Below the pieces are notes generated by a model that ran no database searches, was not told where the DNA came from, and was given only the letters and a program-made list of their open reading frames with translations. From Diogma glabrata (Eukaryota > Arthropoda > Insecta > Diptera > Cylindrotomidae), in NCBI GenBank assembly GCA_963693315.1, contig OY856188.1, positions 252,441,905-252,505,904 of the forward strand: DNA of 64,000 nt. The letters run 5' to 3'. A program made the position numbers and the translations under genes. Within the stretch, counting starts at the first letter, position 1. Each line of letters begins with the position of its first letter. Shown piece after piece: positions 47,975 through 64,000 of this stretch.

Positions 47975-48340
47975 ATCTTCGTCTATGTTTTATAAGCTTA
48001 TATTAGAATAAGCAATTTAAATTAGAATAAGTAATTGTTTTTTATTTTTGACCGACGGGCGTGACAACCTTGCGTACTCCAGCCAGCGTCGTTCCATTTA
48101 TTTCGTACGTATTGAAAATAATTTGATATTTTGAAAATTTGGCATTGCCGGATTTGCTGATAGTATTGTTGTTTTAAGTGTGTATTCATAATAAAAATTC
48201 CCTCTGATATGTGAAGTTTTTAATTTTTTTGTTTTTTGTAGATTTTAAATGACGTTCCGAAAAAAATACACATTTTTGAACTGAATATTAATTTTAATAA
48301 TATGCATACGCGTTTTAAATGGAACTACATTTATTTCGCC
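47975..48340. other. AT-rich DNA, nothing firm
   Basis: A short line near 48058-48084 (GGGCGTGACAACC) resembles the 5' part of R1 near 3354-3366, possibly a distant copy. Confidence 0.35.
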
Positions 48341-48500
48341 TGGTAATTTGAATATAAGAATTGTCTCCACGTCTAGCCAACGACTATATATTCGCTTGGC
48401 ACGGTCACGTTTTCGTATTTACAGCTGCATACTACTTACGAAACGGAAACCGAAGATTTTTTCGTTTTGTTTTATTTTGGGTTTTCGGCAGCATTTAATA
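48341..48500 (+). repeat. Dispersed repeat R5, copy 1
   Basis: Related to 60777-60863 joined to about 61091-61150: TAATTTGAA-ATAAGA at the start, GTCTCCACG, ACTGCATAC or GCTGCATAC, and TTTTATTTTGGG at the end. This copy lacks the MITE found in the other. Confidence 0.55.
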
Positions 48501-51500
48501 ACTGCTGACGTCACAAGCGTTCCATTGGTGATCTACCCAAAAACTCGTTTGAACAACTATAATTTTTTGCAAAGGAAAAAATATAAATTGAAACCAAATA
48601 TAAACTGAAAAATTTATTTAGAGAGCATCATGCTTTCGAATTGAAAAATTCAATCAAAATCAATTCAAAAATTTATTCAATTTTCAGTCTAGTAAATTAT
48701 AATTCAAGGCAATTTTATATAGTTGCAAACTGGTGATGCATTTAAATAAATAAAAACATGTATTTTTATGTTTATTGAAAGTCTTAGAAAAAGTATTATT
48801 ACAGCCCTCACTACGTTTCATTTCAGCTATTTTGTTTGCACTTTGGCTTTGAACTGTTTGCAGAAACCTTGACAAGCTAGTTTTTAAAGTTGATCTCGCT
48901 CAAATATTGAAATGAACAGTAAAGTGGAATTAACTTTATCATAGTTCTATTTAGCTGTGTCTAAGGGTATGAATTTATGCCAACCCATGGCATGTCCATA
49001 TTTATATAACTAATAAATTTACTAATAAATTTGATAAATTTTAGTTCCATGCTCAATTTTGATATTATGAAAAAACATCTTTAAAAAGATTTCTATGTGT
49101 TTGGACAAAGTTAGATAATACGATAGAGGAGGGTGTCTTTCTAACAATTGTTTTTTCTTTGAAAATAAGTGCATACACATTCGTTTATCTAGATTTAAAA
49201 TACGATTTTGATTTAAAAATTCTTTAGCATTCAATTAAAAAAATCTGGTAATATTTTCGCGGCCCCCTGTTAAGAATCCCTGATCTAGAACATTTTGCTT
49301 GTCACTTGCAAAACAATATATTAGGAAAAGGAATTTTAAAAGTACAATTAACAGTACAACAATTAAGTTATAATAAAATAATCGGCAATAAATTGAATAT
49401 CGATAAAACTTCTAAAATTTGTTGTGCTAATATATTGTTTTGAAAGTGAAAAGTAAATTTTTCTAGGTTATGTTTTATATCTTAAACAAAATTAGAACTA
49501 TATTTAAAATAATATTTTTGTCGTGCGATAAAAAATTGTTACCGTCCCTCAACCAATCAAAGCGAATATTTTTTTGTCAGAAAGACTATTTTCCATGAAT
49601 CATGATGGCCCACGATCGCAAATAAAAAAAATTGCAGAATGCAAAAAGTATATCTGTCATGCGACCCCCAAAAATCTGATCTAGAATTTTTTACAACCCT
49701 CACTTCCAACCCATAAATCATTATAGCTCATAGTTTCATACTCAGTTGAAATATTCGAAATAGTAGCTAGCAGATGGTATGACTAGCGTGCTCAGCACAA
49801 AGCTAAAACATTGTAAATCACTGTTTTATTGTTTTCTAATTTAAAATTTATAATCAGGCGGGTGTCTCGCGGTTGCATTATTACATATTTCGGCTAACGG
49901 TGGATATGATGCGATGCGCCTTAAGTGATTAAAAATTGAACAAAAAGTTGTAACGGAATGTTGATAAACCAACCTTTTTAAATTATATACTCCATGTTGA
50001 AGTGTTGAATATTGTTTTACATTTCCACTTACCTGAAAGAAGAACAAAAAAAAAATTGATTAGAATTTATAATTAAAAGTTAGCATATAAGTTTCTCACG
50101 TTACAAGATAAAACTAAAATAAGGTGGTTCAAATTTCGAATTCTTCGCTTACAGTGGAAACAGTCCTTTCAAACAGATATTTAAGGAAAGTTTCAAACTG
50201 TTCGATGGTTACCCAAAATCTATTCAAGTTTTATTCGTAATATTATATTGTATAACGAGCACAAAAATGGACTAATATCTCAAAGGTTATGAAATTCTTA
50301 AATATAAACGTTTAGTGTTTCATGAATTTCGAGTTAAAATCATACGAGCAAAGATAGTTTTTCCTTGGATTTTTTCTACAATCAAACTATAAACACAACA
50401 GTATATTGTATAACAAGCGTTTAAACCAGGTGCGTTGTGAGTTGGTAAAATTTATATGAAGCTCATGCTTTATATTTCGATGATGCACAAGTTTTGTATT
50501 TAATGTAATGTGATAAATTTTTCATGCAAATAATGGATTATTTACATGATTACGCACAAGTGATGAAATAAATTTATTACGTTACTGCCAAGTGTTTTTG
50601 TCAAAATAAATCAATAACGAAACCTTCTTAAAGGTTTTATCAAAAACGACAATTTCTATAGTTAAACGGTCTAGTGAAAAAGGTTTTTGGCTAACCTTTT
50701 ACGATATTTTTCCAATGAAATTGAGAAATTCGTCGGTTGTTGAAAATTGGTCATTGTTGTCAAATCTGGGATATCGAAAGCCGAAACCGATGCTTTGTTA
50801 CATTTACAAGTGATTTTTTCGCTAAATTTTCAATTGATAGTTTTTAAAATTAAATGAATAACTGCGCGTCTTTTAAACCAACAAAATGATCCATAATCCA
50901 TTCTTTGAAATCTCAATGAGTTCAACATTAATTTCCATTGAAAAATTACACTCACGTTTTCAATTTTCATCATGTTTTGTAATAGTGGAAATAAAATCAT
51001 CAATTTAGTGGTTGCTTCTAGTGTAAAAATAGTTATGTAGTAAGATTTTCTTTTTTTTAAATCACCAAAGTAAAAATAAAACAAGGCAGTTTTTTGTCCG
51101 TGCTACTACTGACGTCAAACGTTCAATTGAGACATTGCGACTGATGAAGCATTAATTCGTTTCATTTTTGTTTCTGGAATGAATCAATTTATTTATTCTT
51201 TGATGATTTCTTAGTAGAAAATTTATTTATTACTCCTAATAAAACTCTAGGCTAGATATTAAGAAAATTTTCTTTTCGTTTCAAAGTAATTGGAAACATC
51301 ATTTTTTTTTTAAACATGTGTTGCAACTTTGTCCTATATTTTCTGTTTTCAAGATTTAAAAATTTTATTTAAAAAAAAATTACAATGAACATGATGCTGG
51401 CTGGATGCATACATAGTTATTTCAATTTTTGTTGTTGTTTTTAAGTCAGTCAAATTAATAAATGAATATGAGTTTCAAGTGGATATTATTCATTAGCTTG

Positions 51501-52247
51501 TATTATTTTTAGAATAAGTTTTTGGGGTTTTTTTGTTTAGGAAAAACCTTTTATGAAGTCACAATAGTGATTAAACCTAGACAAAGGTTCTTTGCTTCTA
51601 ATTAGATATTTAAACAAAGATTAATTTACTTAACAAAAAAGAATTTTTTGTTCTTAATGAATCATATCTGATACTGCATTTTCTAGACACATAGACAACA
51701 TCTTGGAATTATTTCAAGTCATGTTGTAAGCAGCTGTTATTCTATAATTTAATGTCGAATCAAATTGACATCAGAAGGTTTTTTACTTCTTCGAACTTCT
51801 GTGCTATCCATAGTCAAAAATCCAAAGTATGGTCTTGAAGTAGGTACATAAACCGACTGATTTACATAACAAGATAACTATTTGTTTATTTATATTGATT
51901 TAAAAACAGATAATACTGTTTTGATATATTTAAATTGAAGAACATTTCTTTTTTATTACGTGCGAATTAAACGCAGTTCAAAATTTATTTTTAAAAAATT
52001 CAGTGTCAGAATTATTTTTTATTAAAAAAATTTCTGAAAAATTGTTTTGTTGCCATTTGGTTGGGTGAAAATTCTAAGAAATACATTGTGTGTGGTCCAA
52101 GATTATTTTACATCATGATGTTCGGTCACGATTTATTTTGTGGTGTAATGTAGATTTTTTTTTAAATTAAACCAAAGTTTTTGAAAAAATTTGCACGAAC
52201 AAAACATAAGTTGTGCTGCCAATAATCCAGCTAGAAACATATTCCTT
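48501..52247. other. AT-rich DNA without a supported gene
   Basis: Scanned on both strands for domains and found none. Short frames have AT-driven composition. Confidence 0.4.
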
Positions 52248-52435
52248 GATCATGTGACGCCCTGTCTTTCTCAATAATTAAAGTTCAGATATAGAGTTAT
52301 ATGAATGCTCGTTTCTTTTAAGAAATAATAGCGTGGCATCATTAAGGGATATTCCAAACCTAAGATTGAGGGTGCTACCGTTGACTGGATACAATTCTAT
52401 CGCTAGGACCACTAAGATATAACCTTGGCTGGTGA
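52248..52435 (+). repeat. Dispersed repeat fragments incl. R2 copy
   Basis: 52248-52301 relates to 9438-9490; 52345-52435 relates to 12917-13009. The two lie 45 bp apart here but 3.4 kb apart in the other region, so they may be parts of one larger element separated elsewhere. Confidence 0.45.
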
Positions 52436-58171
<5,736 letters not shown>

Positions 58172-58568
58172 ATAATTTTGAGTTGTAATTTCCCAAGGGC
58201 GGTGATAATTCGAAATAATTTTTTGCCAAAAATTTCGAAAACAAGTCGGCCTCGTGCTTTTATCAATACCACTTGCTTGAGGAATTTTTCAACAAATTAT
58301 GAGAATTTATCAACGAACGAGGGGAATTCGTTTAGAAAATTTTTTGCTATTTTTCATTTTTATATATTTTTTATGAATTATACGTTGGCCTTCTGTGATA
58401 TCAGTTAATTATTTCAAAATTAGACTGATAATTTTTAATATCTCAGTAGGCTAGACGTATAAATATTTGTTATTAGTATAATTCAAATGTTATTGGTGAA
58501 ATTGAATGACGTCATTACATTTTAGAGAATTTTATTGGGTTAAATTAAAATAAAACTAAGGCAAAAAA
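58172..58568 (+). repeat. Partial copy of the foldback element at 35288-36005
   Basis: Collinear with the right half of that element: AATTTCCCAAGGGCGG at the start, ACCACTTGCTTGAGGAA, TTTTTTATGAATTATACG, and AAACTAAGGCAAAAA at the end. The left arm is absent. Confidence 0.75.
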
Positions 58569-58989
58569 TTATCAATGCAATCCAGCCATTTTTGGTTTAT
58601 CTTTTTTATTCTTCATAATGGCCCAAGAAATTATATTAATATAAGACAAAACTTTTGACATCATCACGTTTTAATTCATAAATCACATCGTTAAAAAAAA
58701 CTTATTTAAGCAAGAAAACTATATTAAAGTTATACATATTAAAATATTTTGTTATTTTAATCTTGCTAAAAAAAGTTCGTGGCTACGCCGATCTCCCCAT
58801 CAGTCGGTCATTCTCGGCTTGTTCTTTCCCCATCCCCATTCCCATCGCGCTCACATGTCTACCTTTTTTTTATAATAATAATTTTACTAGGAATCGCCCA
58901 GTAGCCGAAACTTGGCCATTGTAAATAGAAATTGTAAAAAGACCTCCAGCAAAATGGCTACAACACATTATTTCTAAGTTTAATTTTTT
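58569..58989. other. AT-rich DNA, nothing recognised
   Basis: A small less AT-rich patch at 58780-58860 has no matching structure. Confidence 0.35.
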
Positions 58990-60294
58990 GATTGAATTGA
59001 TTTTGAATTGTGAAACAAATAACTTTAAAAAAAAAAACAAAATAATCGAACAAAAACTGAAAAAAAAAACAAAACTATCACATTTTTGCCAGTTATTCTG
59101 AAAAAATCGTCAAAACTAAAAAAAAAGTATTTTTTAGCACATCTACTACTTAAGACCTTTTCTACGATATACATATTGTCACATTTTTGATGGAGCAAAT
59201 ATTTTAAAATTGTACCGCAAAAATATTGCTTACGTATTTATATATAGATATAGATTTATTTTGAATTGTGAAACAAATAATTTGAAAAAAGAAACAAAAT
59301 AATCTAACAAAAATGTGTGTGTGTACCAGAGTACACAGGTAAGAAGTGAAACTTCTTTATGACATATCATTTTTCGTTGCTATTATTTCCTTTTCGAATA
59401 GATTTCGAAATTTTACTACATGGAAAAATTGAAGAACCTTCAACTCTTTTGTTATTTAAATTATAAATTTGCTTACTAGCCGCCAAAGGGTTTTCAGCAA
59501 TATTTCGAAATACTTTTATACGTTATATCTTTCTATATCTCAATAATCTGAATGTTTCTGCTTCTTTAAATTTTGCCCACGGTAAAAGATTACATTGTAA
59601 AGCAATTATATTTAAATTCAACTCATACCACAAAACCGACAAAACCTACTGCTAATTTAACCACCAACATAATTTTCTTTGTTTATGTTTAAAGCCGCCT
59701 TAAGTCCTTCCCAATAAAAAAACTTTTAAATCTTTTCCTTTTATTTTATTTTAAAAACCAATTCTGATAAGAAATTTCTTACCAACCAACCATAATCTCA
59801 ATCGTCCACAACAAATCTTAAAACAAATACACATTCTTTTTGCTTTTTACATAACCGTACAACAAACCTCAATAATCAATAGAAAATAAAGCTTTTATCT
59901 TTCATAATATTCATTGCCTTATCTTAAAAACAAAAAACCTCTTATTTTTAATTTTCTTATTTATAACAAAAAAAAATAAAAATAAAATTACCAAAACAAA
60001 ATTAAAATCTATAAAAAAACAACATGGCGCGTAACCGAAAATCGTGACTTTTTTTTACACTGCTTTAAAATTTCTCTCATACGCCGATAAAGAAGTTTCA
60101 CTTAAAAAAACACAGTTATCACATTTTTGCCATTTTTTCTGAAAAAATCTTCAAATCCAAATAAAGTATTTTTCGGCAAATCTACTACTCAAGACCTTTG
60201 TACCAATATGTACGATGTACATATTGGTACACTTTGGATGGAGCAGATATTTAAATATTGTACCGCAAAAATACTGCTTACGTATTTATATATA
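58990..60294 (+). repeat. ~260-bp tandem duplication, second unit interrupted
   Basis: Unit 1 is 58990-59250. Unit 2 is 59256-59313 joined to 60109-60294. Shared landmarks: TTTTGAATTGTGAAACAAAT, TATCACATTTTTGCCA and GTACCGCAAAAATA followed by GCTTACGTATTTATATATA. About 0.8 kb (59314-60108) has been inserted into unit 2. Confidence 0.65.
59344..60103. mobile_element. MITE-like insertion with 17-bp TIRs
   Basis: AAGTGAAACTTCTTTAT at 59344-59360 and its exact complement at 60087-60103. It lies inside the stretch that interrupts tandem unit 2. No coding frame, no clear target duplication. Confidence 0.6.
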
Positions 60295-60776
60295 AATTTC
60301 ACTTTAAATATTGCTTTTTGTAAGGAAAAATACTCATTTGGTTTAACTGTACCAATACCTAACCAACTGAAAATATTGATGACTCCCTAGATCTCCTATT
60401 TATATAAAAATTATAGTTATGGGTAACATCAGCCAAATCAATGATGCGTCCTGAACGAATCTTTCCTTTCCGATTTAAAACCGTCGGTCATCGTTCAATC
60501 TGTCATTTCCAAAAAACATAAATATTTAAGTCAAAAAGGCGAATAAAAGGATCCAGTTTATACTACAAGAACCATCTTTTAATTAAAAAGTAACAGTCCC
60601 CACGAAATCGTGTCCATAACAAATAAAATGTAGCGAAAGGTTATTCAAAATGCAAAATAAAAAGAACGCTAACGCGATATATTCTATGAAATGGAGAAAA
60701 AAATCTACAAAAAATTAAAAAAACTCAAGTGGAGGATTTTTGTAATATACATGAAATAAATAACAGTACATTTGTT
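60295..60776. other. AT-rich DNA, nothing recognised
   Basis: No domain, no repeat. Confidence 0.35.
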
Positions 60777-61150
60777 TCACTTTGTAATTTGAAAATAAGA
60801 GGTCTCCACGGGTGGCCAATTACAACTATTGACCGGTCACTTTTTCTTATTTTCAACTGCATACACTGATAAAAATAATTTGGTATATTCTATAAAACGG
60901 ATTCAACCAAATTAATTTTGTAACGTCAATTAAAATTTAGTGCAATTGACCATACGATTTGAAAGTTTGAAAAACCATTGTCAAACGTTAAAGTGTATGG
61001 TTGATTGTACTAAATTTTAGTGGATTTGATGGTACAAAATAAATTTGGTTGAATTCATTTTGTAGAATATACCAAATTATTTTTTTCAGCAAACTAAAAG
61101 GGAAATCGAAAAATGTTTGGTTTCCTTTTATTTTGGGGTTTGTTTAGAAA
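60777..61150 (+). repeat. Dispersed repeat R5, copy 2 (with MITE)
   Basis: Aligns with 48341-48500 on both sides of an insertion at 60864-61090. Divergence is moderate, so limits are approximate. Confidence 0.5.
60864..61090. mobile_element. Small palindromic MITE (~227 bp)
   Basis: Two arms of about 105 bp in inverted orientation; shared landmarks AATAATTTGGTATATTCTA, ATTCAACCAAATT and AAAATTTAGT, with ends near CACTGATAAAAA and TTTTTTTCAGC. The R5 copy at 48341-48500 is continuous at this point, near TGCATAC. A TA next to the left end hints at a Tc1/mariner-derived MITE. Confidence 0.65.
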
Positions 61151-64000
61151 AAATAATTTATTTCCAGCAGTGTATGGTCATAAACACTTCGCTTTCTATT
61201 TTATAAGCAATAATTTTTACTTTTTGTATCGGTTGTTCATTTTGAATCAGTCGTTCGTTCTAAATAAAGTGCAGTCAGCAGCCATTTTTGAATTTTTGGT
61301 TCGGTGGTTTGTTCATTTTGCATCGTTCTTTTGTTCGATTTATTTGTAGCAATGGGTTTTTTCAATGGTTTGGTCGTTCATTTTAAAACGCTCAGTTTTT
61401 AAACGGATTGTTCGTTTTAAGTACAAAAAGTTTTCAGTTTTCTTTCTTTTTTTGTTTGATAAATTTATACGAAGGTTTTTTAAATTTTTCGATTCATTCA
61501 GGTGGAAATGGTTTTTTTTCAAAGTATTAACTGCGTGTCTCTCTTTTTTCAGTACGTTTGAATGAAAATCTGTTTAGATAGTATCATTTTAAAGAAAAAA
61601 ATTGTGTGCGAAGTTATTGAATTGTATGATGAAAAATGTAAAAGAAGTTCATTACACTTTAAAAACTTTCATTAATTCATCATAGATAAGTGACTGAGGA
61701 ACGATGCTTCTATTAATAACTGAAAGATCGGTCATCGGTTACTGAAGTGATCGATTCGATTAACATCGGTTGTTGTCACTAAATTAGGGAGACATAGATT
61801 AAACTGTTTAATTTAGTACTAGGGGAATCTTGCGACTCCGTCAATGGGATGTCTTCTCAAAATGTTATAAATTAATCTTCGACCTGGGAGATAATAAATA
61901 CATTTCATTTACAAAAAACTTGGGTTTATTTGCCTGGTCCAACAGTCTCGTAAGATTTACAAAAACTTTGATAACTTTTGGTTAAGGTCAAGATGTCAAA
62001 TTGTTTGTAAAATTGTTTGTTAAAGCAAATTGTTCCATCTGTGTTACCTTAAGACTTAGCCCAATACCAAACCGGTCAATTAATGAATGTTGGAGCGGTA
62101 GAAAAACTTATTAAAAAATAATTTGACATTCAAAATTATTTAATTAAAATAACAAAAAAAAAATATTAACGACCAAATAAAATAAAGTAACTTTTTCTAT
62201 GATAGCATATGAAATCTATTTTCATCATGCTAAATCCCTTGTGAAAATGGGTTCTTTTCCCACTAGTGTAAAAAGAATAGCAAATTGTAGTTGCTATGGA
62301 TTTTCATATAATTTTACAAAGTTTTTAAATGAAAATCATCAACCATGAAACAATTGAATATGAAGTTTGAATGTTATTTTGTCGATTTTTAATTTAATAA
62401 TTTCTAATAAATCTCGTTTATATAACTATCGTAGAAAAAATTGTATTTCCTACGCGAGATGAAAACATTTTACGCTTCTCGTGAACACATTTTCACTCAC
62501 GAAAAAAGCCGCGCTTTCATCTCTTGTAGGAAAATATACTATTTTCCACCCACAGCTGTCTACAATTCAAAAAAATAAAATATATACATTTTCACTTTAA
62601 ATGAAAAAAACAAAATCATAAATTAAGAGTTTTGAATAATGTTTTAATAGTATATTTTCTACGAGCACAGAATGTCATTAATATTGAACGAGTATGAAAG
62701 TATTTTATTTCATGACAAATTTTTAAACGTACAGATGTTGCTAGCGAGTGAATAAGTGTATATATTATAACTATCCAATCGAGGTATTACTGCAAATTTG
62801 GCAACAGTAAGTTTTAATACAATATTTTATAAACTTAACAATAGCTTTAATAAATTTTACCACCAACTTGGAGAAAATGTCTAAAATTAGTCAACATCAT
62901 TATAATTCTTTTAGAAACCTATCAGTCTAACATATCAAATGACACGTATCGAATGAAATAACTTATCTTTTCAAAACTTTAATAAAAAATAACAAAATGT
63001 TTGTGCAATTGACAATTATTTGATTAAATTTACAACAAAACTAAATGTTTACAAAAAAAACTGTCATTTAAAGGAATATTTGTTGTGTAAATGATGCTTA
63101 AAAACTTGTTTCAAATTGCTGTTATGACCAAATTACACTGTTTTTCAAGTTTGTATTTGTATATATTTGAAAAATTAGAATGTAGGTCCGGTTAGTTGAT
63201 TATTTTAGTTGCCCAACAAAAAGTGATCTTAAGGGCATCATTTAGAACTAGTGGCTAACAAAAATATGTTTTAGTTAAATAAATATAATCAAAGTTGTTT
63301 GAACCATTCAATGATTATTATAAACCGATTTAATGCTTCAAAATAAAAATAATAAATAACCTAAAAACACAATCCATGCATCAATACATTTGTAAACAAT
63401 TTAATTAAATAACAAAACAAAGCAGTTTCAAAACTATTTCATATATATATGTTACTATATATAGAATGTAATTCAATTATAATCAATTGATTCGATTACA
63501 GTAAAATATATTATTAATAATATATAGACAGACATTTTTGTACATCATCAACTAAAAAATGTAATATCTTCTTGTTCTAATATTAAATTAATTTTCTTCT
63601 TCTTAAGTTTATAAGAGCACTTTAAGATGTGCCAATTTAAAGTTGTTAAATTAATATACAGACAGTTTGAACATACATATTTATATCTGAATTTATTTAC
63701 TTTAACTATATTTCTGTTATGTTTATTTCTATTTTGTTTGAACCTATATATGTAAACAAAATAAACACTGTTATAATTTATTGTCTAAATAAAAAATTAA
63801 GTGATTTATTTTTAATTAATTAATTTATTAGTTTTAATACTTATTTAAGTATTTGTATTTACCTAACCTGAGGTACAGTACTAGGATGATAACAATAATC
63901 GATTTGTGAGTTGCATTTGTGAGTTGCATTACGTTTGTATAATTTATCTAATTTATCAAATGCATTTATTGACTTAAAATTGACTTAGCATTAAATCAAG
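61091..64000. other. AT-rich DNA without a supported gene
   Basis: A T-rich strand at 61130-61560 keeps long frames open by chance; the peptides are Phe-rich and featureless. Nothing else recognised to the window end. Confidence 0.4.

Noticed and set aside
61113..61565. Overlapping Phe-rich frames on the plus strand
   Set aside because: Caused by T-rich composition; no domain or conserved motif.

Overview
The window reads as intergenic or intronic DNA from an arthropod, most likely an insect. It is very AT-rich, has large gene-free tracts, and every recognisable coding sequence belongs to a transposable element. The mobile elements are eukaryotic: a Ty3/gypsy LTR element with a CHCC Gag, two unrelated apurinic-endonuclease LINEs, a Helitron and several inverted-repeat DNA elements. 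No bacterial operon, rRNA, convincing host tRNA gene or CRISPR array was found. I could not support any host protein gene, although short exons of a spliced gene could be missed.

Layout. 1-3400: a dispersed repeat (called R1 here) invaded by a non-autonomous Helitron (17-1646) and a 5'-truncated LINE copy (1840-2921); the empty site is visible in a second R1 copy at 13050-13712. 3401-5161: AT-rich, with one long hairpin and a short direct duplication. 5162-6870: an element with ~145-bp terminal inverted repeats (TIRs). 8493-9046: a near-perfect palindrome. 9047-16464: mostly featureless. 16465-18165 and 29815-32200: inverted copies of one composite repeat; the second carries a CACTA-type MITE (30931-31589).

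18903-28228: a full-length 3.3-kb LINE with a 12-bp target duplication. It is inactivated by two frameshifts and by a 6,020-bp LTR retrotransposon (21534-27553, minus strand). The LTR element has identical 546-bp LTRs, a 4-bp target duplication, a primer-binding site, a polypurine tract, and an intact Gag separated from an intact Pol by an A AAA AAC slippery site directly before the gag stop.

34615-36005: two inverted-repeat elements. 36599-40799: a ~439-bp tandem repeat with a tRNA-like A/B-box module, interrupted by a full-length but dead 3.3-kb RTE-like LINE (36940-40232). 42988-44607: an element with 11-bp TIRs and seven copies of one 14-base motif. 45621-46541: a 9-bp minisatellite. 46884-47972: an element with ~290-bp TIRs and TA flanks carrying a Cys/His-rich ORF. 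48341-64000: mainly AT-rich DNA with a (TA)n tract, partial repeat copies and small MITE-like insertions.

The value of the window is its record of nested insertions. For at least five of them an uninterrupted copy elsewhere in the window fixes the insertion point. The LTR element looks youngest and is the only one with apparently intact proteins.
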